From Rhyzopertha dominica (Eukaryota; Arthropoda; Insecta; Coleoptera; Bostrichidae): 64,000 nucleotides of DNA. The position numbers and the translations under genes were made by a program. The notes under the pieces were generated by a model that made no database searches, was not told the DNA's origin, and saw only the letters and a program-made list of their open reading frames with translations. The stretch covers positions 19,000,245-19,064,244 of the forward strand of contig QCXZ01000086.1 of NCBI GenBank assembly GCA_025024175.1, in the 5' to 3' direction. Shown piece after piece: positions 10,818 to 21,832 of the stretch; position 1 is the stretch's first letter, and each line of letters begins with the position of its first letter.

Positions 10818-11145
10818 TTCATCATTTACACAACTTCCCCCTGCCCGCATTGACAACATCGACGAAGCATACCAAGTAATGCTTCGTACATGCCCAACAG
10901 GACTGTGCATCGAGGACTTGTTTTTGTATACCACCGACAGTAACCGCTGGCTTTTACTTTATATCGGCAATAAAATTTCGCGACCTTCCACACAACTGCA
11001 CGATTATCGGCAACAGTTTGAATTGAGTATACCCTCTAACGCCAAAATCCTCTCCCTAGGAATATTGGACAATGGTTGCACCCCAAAATATCACCTCATG
11101 GTTCAGTGCGCTGATGATGTGAGCCAAAATGATTCCCGAAAATGA
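10818..11145 (+). CDS. Exon of secreted Cys-rich family member (tentative)
   Basis: A TTTTCAG splice acceptor (10811-10817) opens a 108-codon frame to a stop at 11143. Its central part matches the shared domain of the genes at 12449 and 25956-27786. The shared points are an SNRWLLLY block where the others have HRW...Y, a helix-like RQQFELSIP where the others have ...F..FCP, then ILSLGILDNG and a final hydrophobic strand ending MVQC. The paired C-x-C seen in the other copies is reduced to one Cys. No signal peptide is present in this exon, so a 5' exon is missing; the 544-bp hAT insertion lies just upstream. The similarity was aligned by eye only, so membership is moderate. Confidence 0.45.
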
Positions 11146-12448
11146 TTCCCGAATTTTTTACCCGTGTTTCTATGCAAGTGTTTCCATACTTTTCCCTAAC
11201 CGTATTTAACAACTAAAATTTAATTTTGCCAACGCATAAAAGTGTATATTATGCAATTTGTAAAATATATATGTCTTAAATTTTGTCCGCGCGCGCTTTT
11301 CAATTTCAGCATGAACTGTAGTAATTGCGCATTTGAAATTGCTAGATTGCGTGTATAATTACTATATTACAATATAATGTGTAGGTACTATATTGGAGTT
11401 ACTGGAATTTTAATTGTGTCTGCATGAAAATAATATATTAATAATGTATATAATTTGCCATTATATGCGCTTATTTTAAGGTTCATTCAGATATATGTAT
11501 TGTTATCATTATATGTGTATAATTGATATTGGCGATGTGGATTTGTAAACAGTAATTAAAAAGCCCATATTAAGTGTAACGTATATTTTTCGTTTTACAA
11601 TACAATTACAATACTATTCTTGTTAAGGCTCTGCTCGATAACTATAGATTCTAAATGCAGTATTTTTTTTTAATTGCAACCTCCGCCCTCGGGTGTTCAA
11701 AAAGACAGGCAAATGTATAGTTAACAAAATATGTTATTGTTCAACAAAGGTATAGCTAACTACAGTAACATTTTGAACAAAATGCGTAAGCTTAATATGT
11801 GAGTACCTATAAAAGTGATTCGGCAACCAATTGCAGCAAATGCCCAGCATTACATGTGCTTCATCAATATCTCGCCAAACATCTTGCGTGACACCATTGA
11901 ATATAGAAATATCTTCTCATACATAGGCAACCATTCTGACAAAATATTCAAAGTACCTATGCTTTGCTGCATTTACAAAATGAAATTTCTCACGGAAGCA
12001 ACCCATGCACTTAGGCAACCAAAGTGACAAATATTTTTACAAAACATTTTGCTGCAAATATATTAAAGATTTTCCTGAAGAGTGCAGAATACAAAACGCT
12101 GTGGTTACAAATCGTTCTTTTGCCACCAGGCAGTAGTTAGTTCCGATTATCAAAAAGTTGCATTAAAAACTTCAATGCACCCATTACAAAACATCTATTT
12201 TCTTTTTTTGTCATGAGCACTTACTTTATAGTAACAATCAATAAATACCTGTACATGTCGCAAAACAGCGCCTAGCCGATTTATATTTTGTATCCCAACC
12301 AAATGGTCATTTGCTGTTACTATGTTTTGTCGCTGACACTACTATATTTTTGTTCACCGTACAACTTACGGCTTTACAATACAACTTTGCACGGATTACG
12401 ACAATATTTTTCTCAGTGCGAATTGGTTAACTTGAGTTTACCTAAACA
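11146..12448. other. No gene seen; AT-rich
   Basis: About 1.3 kb of AT-rich sequence with short frames only and no recognisable repeat. The last 40 bases before the next gene hold a TCAGT initiator-like site at about 12413, roughly 35 nt upstream of its ATG. Confidence 0.4.
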
Positions 12449-13060
12449 ATGCTACGAGTACGTGTGCACATTACTATTTTCATCTTGCTGTTTGGCTTTA
12501 CATGCCAGCAACCACCACCGATTCGTCCCCCGCTGAATCAAGTATATCAGGTAGAGTGCCAAGAGGACATCGCATATTCACAGCCGGGTAGCCCAGCATT
12601 AGCGGCGTTACTTCAAGAGTTCGTCGACCACGCTCCTCCTGGATTTGTCGCTACACAGGTCTTCCCCGAAGTACATACCGGCGTGAATGCACATCGATTG
12701 CGTCTCCATTACCGATCCCAAAATTTAAGACAGTGCGAAGACAAGAAATAGGTATTTACGGCGATGAATGCGTACAAACCACAGAATGCAGTCGTGGGGG
12801 AAATTTGTGTTATACCCGGAGGGTGGGCTGTAGAATACTTTAAATATTGTGTGTGCCGAAGGCAAGCGCGCCAAAAACGACAAATTCCTGGTGCTGGATT
12901 CTTCGTTCCACCACTAGGGTACTCGATTCGTGACACAGTAGCGAAATACAGAGGTGAAGGCCGCCACAGTCAACCCCTCGAGTACGAAAATGCCATCGAA
13001 CGCCCGCCAGCTCCAAGGAAAAAAGGATACGCGTCCGCGTGTTCACGTCAGTGCCATTGA
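12449..13060 (+). pseudogene. Secreted Cys-rich family gene broken by one in-frame TAG
   Basis: The ATG at 12449 begins a clear signal peptide (HITIFILLFGFTC). It is followed by a domain shared with the genes at 25956-26352 and 26836-27786: an HAPPGF block, GVNAHRLRLHY, ICVIPGG and a closing YCVC. The frame is interrupted only by TAG at 12749-12751. Reading on in the same frame restores the second half of the domain, so one nonsense change separates it from an intact gene. After the domain comes a basic RQARQKR, a furin-type site, and a proline- and lysine-rich tail to 13060. Function is unknown; export is predicted from the signal peptide. Readthrough or a base-call error could also explain the TAG. 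Confidence 0.6.
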
Positions 13061-13165
13061 AGGGATTCATTATTATATTCATACCTACTTATGATTAAAC
13101 TGTTTTTTTGACTTATTGCTTGTATTGCTTGTGACGTCACAATAAATTTTTGCTTCTGCTTCAGC

Positions 13166-13456
13166 AAACTATTGATTTCCCCGAAACAACAAATTCAAGG
13201 TCCATTCTTTGCTGAATCAAAATTGCTGCAATTGTCAGATATTTCCCTCTGCTTATCAACCGAAAAGCCTAAAATGTACAAATGGAGGAGACGAAGTGGT
13301 TCCATCGTCTGTCAACACTGGCACACCGCTATTTATTTAATGTGCATACAACCTGTGAAATATGCGACCAACAGTACATATTCAGAATTTTTTACGGTGC
13401 GACGTCTTCAAGTTACATTTAGGTATGCAACCGGTATTTCATTACGTTGCTTGTAA
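13166..13456 (+). CDS. Possible 3' exon with KWRRRSGS cleavage-like site
   Basis: A good acceptor (CTTCTGCTTCAG, to 13165) is followed by an open frame containing KWRRRSGS and then spaced cysteines (IVC, LMC, RCL). The nearby two-domain gene has ERKRRSGS between its domains, so this may be a processing site in the same family and a downstream exon of the gene at 12449. Another frame (13362-13583) also contains cysteines and could be the true continuation after a frameshift. Nothing here matches a family I can name. Confidence 0.25.
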   Translation, partial: KLLISPKQQIQGPFFAESKLLQLSDISLCLSTEKPKMYKWRRRSGSIVCQHWHTAIYLMCIQPVKYATNSTYSEFFTVRRLQVTFRYATGISLRCL

Positions 13457-14027
13457 TCGCACAGTCATTGTCAGAAGTACAGGCAGACCCAAATCCCAAT
13501 ATCTTACTAAATTAGGGCTTTACCAACAAAATTTCTGTAAAAGGTGCCAAAGTATACAAAGTACAAATTTAAGCCTAGCGTAAGAGAGTTTTTGTTGTCG
13601 AAATATGGCTGTGATGCATGATTTTTTATTACTAACTTGTAGTATGTAGTATGCATTATTATGTTTTATTTTACGTGGTTATCCTTGTTGTCTGTAATTG
13701 GATATAAGACCTGTTAGACAATAAACGAACATTAAACATTATGTTCTTGCATTGTTTTTCTCTCAGAAGTCTATAAAATGCTATCAGACTTTTTGTTGCT
13801 GTTAAAACAATTGTTATCAATATTTAGGCTTTCTTGACTGTTTAATTAACTTGTTGAATTTTCGGGTAGTTGTGCACTGGTCTTCCCTTGTTTAATGCAG
13901 CTATTTCACCATCAGTTACGAGTAATGAAACGTTTGCTGACCACGGTACAACAACCCAGAAGCTTCAACGGGTTCAATCTGTAGGACTGGTCAACTGTTG
14001 TTGATCTGTTACTTTTATTTTAGGTTA
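13457..14027. other. Intergenic, no gene seen
   Basis: AT-rich sequence with a possible poly(A) signal (AATAAA near 13723) and no supported coding frame beyond the alternative Cys-containing frame that ends at 13583. Confidence 0.4.
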
Positions 14028-14414
14028 ATGAAAAATTCTGTAAAATCTCCAAGAAACGAAAAAGTAAATAGTGTGAATCAGCCTATGTCGTCTGGATGTA
14101 GTACATCTGAAAATTTAATTATTGTAGACACAAATCTGCAGTTTTTAAACACTAATGACTTCTTACCACCTGGCAATGAGGAAAAAATTAATGCTGTCTT
14201 GGCAAATCAAACTATAATTATCGAAAATCAAAACAATATTATTCAGGAACTTCAAACTGTAGCCAGTCATGAAAATGAGGCTAATAATGCAACAATTTGC
14301 CAAAAAAATGAAACAACTTTAAACACAATGGGAAATTGTATAACACTAAATNCGTGTAACAAAAGTTGCAAATCGGTGCAAAAAGTAGGTGTAGTTGAAA
14401 ATGCTATTGAATAA
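14028..14414 (+). CDS. Unidentified exon or small protein with coiled-coil segment
   Basis: A TTATTTTAG acceptor lies 5 nt before an ATG that opens 128 codons. The N-terminus is polar and Ser/Asn-rich; around residues 55-80 there is a heptad-like segment (NQTIIIENQNNIIQEL). Downstream, 14415-14950 continues with coding-like fragments in changing frames (for example NLSGITRNSAVKRRL at about 14718-14765), so this may be the 5' part of a decayed transposon-associated gene. I do not recognise the family. Confidence 0.3.
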   Translation: MKNSVKSPRNEKVNSVNQPMSSGCSTSENLIIVDTNLQFLNTNDFLPPGNEEKINAVLANQTIIIENQNNIIQELQTVASHENEANNATICQKNETTLNTMGNCITLNXCNKSCKSVQKVGVVENAIE

Positions 14415-15655
14415 ATAATACACTAGGCAAACTGGATGCATCAGAAAAAAAGGTACAAAACAAATTAAGTATAGATGATTATGTAGACAAATTGAGTTAC
14501 ATATGTGGTCGAAAAAGAACAGAAGATGGCATGAATAATTGTTACATATTGGTAGATAGTTTTTTTCTAGAAAATTAGTGACATTTTGTTCCCGGGCTGG
14601 TAGTGCTCGTGACAACAAAGAAAAAGTTTGTTTTTAAAGTGATTAATTTGTCTGATAAGACTGCGCTCTGAAAGATTGTGAGGAGTTTTTTAAAAACATT
14701 ACTAGAAACTCGGCAAGAAGGAATCTGAGTGGCATCACTAGAAATTCCGCAGTCAAGAGAAGGCTGAAAAATCAAGATTACAACAGGAAAAAAACGAAAG
14801 CGTGATCAATTACAAGGCGGAAATGATGAAAATTTCTGCACTGAAGGAGATGAAGGTGGTNAAACGAATGTCGAGAGATTTGTGCAANAAGAGAATAAAG
14901 ACTTCCACGGAGAGGAGGCAATTGATGCAGATGACGAAGACATTAACTTTCAATTATTGTGTGTTCAACAAATTTAATTAATACTTGCATCCTGAGGAGA
15001 GAGAAAAGATCCGCCTAGATAACGATGGAAAGGGGACCACCAATTTTTACCAACTTTAAAGGAGGTAATATTTATGTTATTTTTCTGTTATCTAGTTATG
15101 CGACATATTTATTTTGATTTGTTATTTTTGATTTTATGAGAATGTAAGTTTTAAACAAATAAAATATCAAATAAAGATATTTCATTAAATATTTTTATTA
15201 TACATAAATACAATTATTAATAAGCTACACATAATCTAATCTAAAGTATGAAGCAAAGGGAAAAATATTTTGTTATTAAACTATACATTACATAATTTGC
15301 ATTTAATGCTGGATATTGAATACGAACTTAAAATTGTTATTGTTAAGGTAACCACTCATAAATATTTAAGAAAGAATAATTTATTGGTGTGTCAAAAAAC
15401 ACTTAAACTTTCAATGGAATTGTAAAAAATATGTGTAACGCTATTTTCCAATGTTGCATATTGCATAGCAACAACTGCATTATCGTTAGTCAAAACCTAC
15501 TTGTTATATTTATCCCCGGTTAAAACAAAATGTTTAAATTCAACTTTACAGAAAAACCCATTCGCATTCTTACATTTTAAGGTTGAAAACTATTATTATT
15601 ATGAACATACTCGTTCCAGTCAGAATTTTCACCCTTACAATTTCACTCATCCTTT
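14415..15655. other. Decayed coding fragments, then empty AT-rich DNA
   Basis: 14415-14980 contains short coding-like stretches separated by frameshifts and two 'n' bases. 14980-15655 is AT-rich with no gene recognised. The CCTTTTAG at about 15651-15658 could be a splice acceptor for the frame that follows. Confidence 0.35.
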
Positions 15656-15658
15656 TAG

Positions 15659-16755
15659 CAACTTGTGCCTATGTGTGAAGAGAACTGGTATGGAACCGCT
15701 GCTCCCTATCTTGATTTTTTTGCAGCAAACAATCTTCGCCTCACTGAATTAAGAATTGGACACAATAACATGCCAATACTAAAAAGCGGTGACAAGAGTA
15801 CTTCTTTCCCTGTGTCAAAATACGGCATAAATGGCTCTCACCACATATTGCTAGAAGGGAACACGTACCCACCAGAAAAGAGAGGATCTATGGCACAAAG
15901 CTTAGGGCCCCTTACTGCTCTCCTTTGCCACGTAAGAACAGAAGAAAAGTATAGGAAGAAATGGACAGACGCTGCTAAAAGAGCAATGGCACACATCCCT
16001 ATTATAGATCAAATCTTAGATGTGATAAAAGGGAGGTGTAATAAGTCTGTTAGCAGACATACTAATCGTAACCACTTCAAGACAAGCAAATAGGATGTTC
16101 TTCCCAGTAAATATATTGGCCAAACAATACTCTCTTCCGGCGAATTCTGAAGGAAAGATCTTAGATGCAAGCGGTGCAACAACAGATTGGATATGAGGAG
16201 ACAAATTGCTGAGAGAATTCAATGTGTCAGGAAATGGTGGATTCTACACATACAAAATGGCCACGAACATCACATGGGAGATGGAAGGAAGTTTCACTGC
16301 AGATGAGGCCCAACAAGTATTGTTCCACACCATATTTGGAACATATAAAGAGGATTTGTCTATTTTAGAGCAGATCACAGGCCTAGGAAGCTGGAACACA
16401 AGAGAAGAATTCAAGGACAAGTTCCAGAAGATGTCAACATGTGGAAAGTCTGTCAAGTTCAAACCTCTTACTCTCAACATGTATTCAAAATTGGCCTCAG
16501 CAAACCAAACTAGTCTTTTGGCAACATCATATCTTCAGCTGTGCTCAATTCCTGTTTTCAGTGGAGTTAGAAAACAACACTTTACCGAATGACTTCCTTG
16601 AACAGATCAGCAAGAGAGCAGGGGCGATATCATCTGCAAAAACAATACCGCAAATCATTGCAACCTTAACAGAATTGTTAGGAGCCCTAAGACAAAAGCT
16701 TCTTGATGGTGGAGAGATTGGAAATGGGCACTGTATCCTGGAGATCTATGAGTGA
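15659..16755 (+). pseudogene. Broken frame, possibly an endogenous RNA-virus nucleoprotein
   Basis: Three overlapping or adjacent frames (15665-16093, 16206-16592, 16441-16755) plus the gap between them read as one intronless protein of roughly 350 residues with at least two frame changes and one stop. The composition is that of a soluble, mostly helical protein: no DDE, RT, zinc-finger or cellular domain is recognisable. Blocks such as AQSLGPLTALLCHVRTEEKY and KFKPLTLNMYSKLAS recall nucleoproteins of negative-strand RNA viruses (Mononegavirales/Jingchuvirales type), which are frequent in insect genomes. This is an impression from memory, not an alignment. A retropseudogene of a host gene is the main alternative. 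The breaks mean it cannot make a full-length protein. Confidence 0.35.
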
Positions 16756-17010
16756 CATAAGCTTAGATAATGGAGGATCGGAATTGACGTTTGAAGCAGA
16801 GGGAAGATGCAAGTTTTCCTTGAGAAGAAATTAATTTTAGAATGTAGAGATAACATTTTTAATTTGAACACTCATTGCTCATTTTACTCTTGGAAATATA
16901 TTTTTAATTTGGTTAACACTAACACTTTTATCTAGTATAATCTGCTTCCAAAAGGGTATGAATGAATAATTGACAAAGGGTCACTCACCTTATTGATTAA
17001 ATGACTCAAA

Positions 17011-17545
17011 TTATGGACATCCATAAATGTCACCAAAATGTTCTGTGTAAGAATTATGTAGGGCTTCGGCCAAATCAAGAAAGTTACTGTAAAGCTTACA
17101 TGAACATATGGTTAAAAAATGTTGGTATACGTCTACAGGTAACATATCTTTGAGAATAACTACTCCTAAATAATATAAAAATGTACAATATTCTGTACCT
17201 TTCCAGTGACATAATACATCTAGGCCACGTACGGACCTACGAAATTCCACTAACATTTTCTAGGAACCTAGAAAGCGTATCTATGTCCTTTGCGCACCAT
17301 TTTGCTTTGTGATGTCCGAAATTACCATCTCTCCATCTCATTAAGCCAAGGTCAATTAGATGTAAAGAGTCACCAACGCGAAAGACTTCTATCTTGTCGA
17401 TTGCCACCAAGGCTAAGGAGTATCCTGTTTGTGATGAGTTCCATATATTTTTGCTCTGAACACGGCCTCTGTTCGCTTTTGACAATTTGTTCTGGGAAAA
17501 GGAACGGTGTGAGAGATATGTGAATATTCCCCAACTGTAGTACAT
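17011..17545 (-). pseudogene. CACTA-like transposase fragment
   Basis: Two minus-strand frames (17237-17545 then 17011-17256) join with one frame change. They carry SLHLIDLGLMR, EFRRSVRGLDVLCHWKGTEY, FLYYLGVVIL and a closing HFGDIYG. These blocks match the part after the 'D-H/L' motif of a transposase family abundant in insects and cnidarians, where the pattern is HL.DLG..R, EF.R..R.L....WK.TE and LLY.G...L. It belongs to a different subfamily from the protein at 4042-5820. Both ends are missing. Confidence 0.6.
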
Positions 17546-17619
17546 TTTATGTGTCGCACCCTGGGGGTTTAGGATGATAGCCGTTTGCGTTGTCGAAGAT
17601 TAGTACCGGAAACAGAACT

Positions 17620-17980
17620 TGGGACAAGGGCAGGAGTGATACGACATAGGTCGTTTTAACATAATAATTTATTNACTACATAAAAATAAATCTGTAAACA
17701 AACGCATGTACATAAAGTAAGTAATAAAGACAAAAGTGTTTGAGCAAAGATTGTTGGAACTTACATTGTTGCTTAAGAGTCAGCCCCAGCCTGGAGGACT
17801 TCGAGTCTATATATTAGACTGCTTTATGATTGATTATTTTCACTATTTATACTAGCATAAGCGCATACGTCATAGATCGTACGACGCGTTAACTGCTGAA
17901 CTAGCACATAAGCCGCCTTCAAGGAAAGTGCATCAAACACAAAATTGCTGACACTGACGTTAACAATGAAATGAATTTAG
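17620..17980 (-). repeat. LTR-like repeat, minus copy
   Basis: On the minus strand this segment matches 52537-52925 over about 360 bp. Shared parts in order: a TATA-type GTATAAATAG, a small intron (AAT|GTAAGTTCC...TTTACAG), an AATAAA-containing tail, and an end GTCCCAAGTTCTGTT. It looks like the promoter/5' UTR/poly(A) unit of a retroelement. Homology runs a few bases past any TG..CA boundary, so I cannot call exact LTR ends. One 'n' is present. Confidence 0.6.
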
Positions 17981-18510
17981 AATTATGGTTAAGTTGGATA
18001 GAAATAAATTTGGAAAATATTCTCTATTTGACAGTATTAATGAACCAAAAAAAATTGTGAAAGTTACTAACAATGTTATAACTATTACTTCTAGTACCTA
18101 TCGTAAGCTATTTTTCAATTTTACTTATGCACCAAAAAGTAAAATACACTTAAGCATTTTACATATTTCTCTTTATTAGAAAGATCTTCAGAAATGATAT
18201 TTTGCAAACGTTGTTTCTGTGTTTCATCTATGTTAATGATAACCGTCAATACTGATTCAGAAACTGTTGTAACGTTTGTATCAATGTTTACTATTAATAT
18301 CAACATCAAGCTGTTCTCGTGCTTCGATAACCATCTCGTAGATCGTATCATTATCAAAATTCTCATTTACTGCTTTATGATTGGGGTAGTAGTTAGAAAG
18401 CATGCCTTCTAGCAAATCTAAGTCTGTTTATGTTTCTAAGAATTATTGCTGTTTAGTTTTTGTTGGGAAGCGCCTATCTATTAGTTTTTCTTGTATATCT
18501 TGTTACATAT

Positions 18511-18528
18511 TGGCGACTTGTATTGGAA
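18511..18528 (+). other. Probable retroelement primer-binding site
   Basis: TGGCGACTTG follows an LTR-like end (TTGTTACATAT) and lies about 54 bases before the first ATG of a Gypsy gag remnant. TGGCGAC is a common start of tRNA-primer sites in Gypsy elements. The corresponding 5' LTR would be in 18000-18507, which otherwise shows no gene. Confidence 0.4.
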
Positions 18529-18564
18529 TTTGGCAAGTGATCCACATAAGTATAATCAGTAAAT

Positions 18565-19440
18565 ATGTCAATTGGTAAGAGTTTAAATTCTGAGAAAAAA
18601 TTGGTTCACGTACATAGCAAGATTAGAGCAGTACTTCGTTACAAATGGTATTAAGGAAGAAACGAAGGTTCCAACATTGTTAACAGTCGTCGAGGATGAA
18701 GCATTTGAACTGATGGTAAATTTCTGCAGCCCTACGAAGCCGGAAGAAGAAGGAGCATTTGGAACCGAAACCTTCAGAAATTGCGGACAGGTACAAATTT
18801 CGACAACAAACTCTGCAAAGAGGGGAACCTATTGGTCAGTATGTCGCAACTCTTAAAAATCTAGCAGAATTTTGCAACTTTGTAACAAATTTAGAAGATA
18901 ATCTCAGAGATCAGTTAATTTTTGGGTTAACCAATGACACAATCAGACATCTATTTGTAAAAACGAAGTTACCATACAGCAACGCGATGAACCTGGCGTT
19001 AAGTATGGAAGCCGCCGAGATAAATTCAGGGTTAATCGAGGCATCGACTTCAGCTATTCACCAAATCCAGGACAAGGGCAAGTCTTCCTATAAATTCAAG
19101 AAGAAACGTGCAAAGGGGAGTAAATGCAATTATTGCGGGAAGAAAAATCATTACAACTCCAATTGTTTCTTCAGGGACGGCAAGTGTCATATCTGTGGTC
19201 GAACTGGTTACGTGAGTACGGTGTGCAGAAGCAAGAAGAAAAACGGTCAAGGGANGACAGCTGATCATATTAAATTAATTGATTCGGACTCTGAATCCGA
19301 TGCGCTGTACACAGTTAATGCTTCTGTTTCAAATACTGAATTTTGTAATGCAATAAATAGAGAAAAAGTAAGTCCATTAAAAATTATTGTTACAATAAAT
19401 GATCAAGAATTGTCAATGGAAATAGATACAGGTTCTGGAA
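18565..19440 (+). pseudogene. Gypsy gag and start of protease, truncated
   Basis: Gag begins near the ATG at 18565, changes frame at about 18598 and again near 18755, then continues as KFRQQTLQRGEPIGQYV, two CCHC knuckles (CNYCGKKNHYNSNC at about 19123-19164 and CHICGRTGYVSTVC, in which a Y replaces the His) and an acidic spacer. It reaches the protease active-site motif EIDTGSG at about 19421. Homology stops there because a hAT transposase sequence takes over. It is the same general group as the element at 1-4034 but clearly a different, older copy. One 'n' at 19256. Confidence 0.85.
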
Positions 19441-19445
19441 TTTCA

Positions 19446-21732
19446 GAACATTGCAACAATAAGGCAGCAACCAAATCGCCAAATAAAAACAGTCTATCGC
19501 CTTTTATATATCAAACAAGTCCGCAAGAACTTGAAGACATAAACTGTGCCTTAGCAAATTTCTACCACTAAGTGTAGTAGAATCGGATTATTTTAAAGTT
19601 TTTGTTGCCAAGCTACGTCCAGCCTATTGTAATACTTTACCCAGTATAAAACTGTTGTCATCTACGCCAATGGAAATTGTATCGAAAGCAACGCGAAAGC
19701 TCTAAATGAGTGTTCAGCATTATTGATAGATGGATGGAAAAATTCATCTAGCAATTCAAAGACTGTAGTGTCTATGTTACATAATGCTGGGGGTTCTCAA
19801 GCGTATCTTAATGCTTGGGACTTAACCGGCAATTCAGGATGTGGAGAAAAACTTGCCGAGATTGTAAAGGAGTCCATTATATTAGCTAAGGAATTATACA
19901 ACACCACTGTTTATACCGCCGTATCGGATAACTAAATGTGGGCATTTCGATTCTTTTCGGTGAGTTAGTTCACTGCATCTGCTTCTTTGAACTGAGCTGA
20001 CTCAGTGAGTCGGCTCAAAAGAGCTTCAAGATCCCTACGGTTCGCGGTCATATCAATATCGTCACGGCTCTCTATCAGTCTCTATTTGATCTAGATCTCT
20101 CGTATCCGAGACGTACTTAAAGTCTGGATTTACATATTTGTTTTTGTTGGACAAGCCAAATTATCAAATTTAAAATTCAAACCGGAAGTAAACTTGATAA
20201 CCCTCGTCTGTCCAGCAACAAAGTGGAAGAAATAATATTTTTAATTTGATATATTTTTGTGAATTGTAGAGTTGTGTTTTTGTAGTTGTTTGAATAATGA
20301 TGTTTTATTTTTTGTTANATACTACCTTTGTTTCAAACCCATATATTTACGTTCGTTAAAACGTCGAGTTTCAGTTATTAATTACCTGGCTCATGTCGTT
20401 TACATAGATTTTGTAACTATGTACCAGTGTACCTATTTAACATGTTGGGAAAAAGAACGGATAGAACAGCTCGCCGGAGTCGTATCAATGAACGATAGCT
20501 GCGTTCAGTTGTCACGCTGTCAGCCAACTCGGCAATTCAGTTCAGTTCGGCGCTGAGCCGGAGAGCTGCATCTACTGAAATAAGTGAGCTGCCACAACAG
20601 CTCTTTTGAAAGAGTCGGTTCTTCGATGCAGCTCACTCCTGAGTTACACATCTCTACAGATAACGCATCGGCGATGCTCAAAATGGGCAGAACTGTTGAA
20701 ATATGGCATTCGAGTTGTAGTGCACACACAGCCAATCTTTTAGCAAAGGATATAATGGTGAATAAGAATGGCTCCCGTATAAAACTGCCGTTTGATAGAA
20801 GATGGTTGTAATAGAGAATTAATGCTGATTCTTACAAGTTAACGACATGTTCATGTGTAATTATCCAGGAAATGCAAGGCATTCCAATTGACCTACATTT
20901 TCCGACTTGTGGTAGGTTGTTAACCTGTAAGTATCGCTGACTATAGCAAGAGCTATGTCCACTTCAATACATGTGAAATATAACCAGTGGAGTGGTAGTA
21001 GCATGTAAAACGAAAAGTATTATCCATCGTGAGGCTAATATACAACCTTGGGAGACAAGAAGTTGTTTTATTTACAAATCATCGGAACCTCCAAGAACAG
21101 CAACTAACAACATTATATGGTGTTCATATAGGAATTCATACATTTGTCTGATAAAAAATTTACAAATAATGAAAAACCTAATCATTAACGAAGGAGTTTT
21201 TAAGAAAATTAAAGCGGAGGTCAAGGCTTGTGTATCTGACGATGATTTTGCGGATCAGGTCAAAAAGTACATACTGCTTTTTGATCCAGTTTAGCAGCTT
21301 ATTAACAGGTCACAAATCGCAGATGGTTCTGGTGTTGAGGCTACATATTTGTGGTTGAATCTTAAAACTTCCTGAGAAGTTTGCATATTCAAATGAAGAA
21401 CTTCAACATGGAATGGAAATGACATTAAATGTATACAATCTTGCGGCCTTCTATCTGCATCCTATCTATAAATTAAACCATAGCAAAAAATATTCATGAA
21501 TTCTTGCTCAACAGTTTAGATGCAGAAGGTATCACCAGTTTGCATCATTTTAAGGAAAATATTGAGCAATTTCAAATTCTGAATAAAAAAAATATTGGAG
21601 ATCCTGTTGCATACTGGAGTATGTCCAAAATTAATCATGCAAACCTATCAAAACTTGCACTTAAACTCCTACAGTTCCCAGCTTCATCAGCTCAATTGGA
21701 ACGACTTTTTTCCAATTGGCCTTTTGTAGATT
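19446..21732 (+). pseudogene. hAT transposase remnant, interrupted by a nested insertion
   Basis: Fragments in several frames follow the order of a BED-type hAT transposase: CNNKAATKSPNKN (end of the zinc finger), SDYFKVFVAKLRPAYC, LLIDGWKNSSSNSKT, then YTAVSDN at 19914-19934. The sequence resumes after the 724-bp insert as DNASAMLKMG and WHSSCSAHTANLLAKD. Later come LNVYNLAAFYLHP (about 21430) and the C-terminal dimerisation motif LQFPASSAQLERLFSNW (21670-21720). It breaks off at the assembly gap. Stops and frameshifts are frequent. It truncates the Gypsy gag upstream, so it inserted into that element or was joined to it. Confidence 0.85.
19933..20656. mobile_element. Non-autonomous hAT-like element nested in the hAT transposase
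   Basis: The two halves of the hAT coding sequence are separated by 724 bp flanked by an 8-bp duplication (CGGATAAC at 19925-19932, CAGATAAC at 20657-20664, one mismatch). An 8-bp target duplication is the hAT signature. The ends TAAATGTGGG and ACACATCTCTA are degenerate inverted repeats. The interior contains repeated GAGCTG/CAGCTC-rich blocks and no transposase. Confidence 0.75.
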
Positions 21733-21832
21733 NNNNNNNNNNNNNNNNNNNNNNNNNNNNNNNNNNNNNNNNNNNNNNNNNNNNNNNNNNNNNNNNNNNN
21801 NNNNNNNNNNNNNNNNNNNNNNNNNNNNNNNN
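21733..21832. other. Assembly gap, 100 N
   Basis: Exactly 100 N, the conventional size for a gap of unknown length. It interrupts the C-terminus of the hAT remnant and borders a tandem duplication, so the true sequence may be longer and repetitive. Confidence 0.98.

Noticed and set aside
13166..13583. PTTH, IL-17 or spaetzle-type cystine-knot cytokine
   Set aside because: A cleavage-like site followed by cysteines suggested it, but cysteine spacing fits none of these families.
18121..18412. Overlapping plus and minus frames before the Gypsy primer site
   Set aside because: Probably part of a 5' LTR or flanking DNA; composition is AT-driven and nothing matches a known protein.
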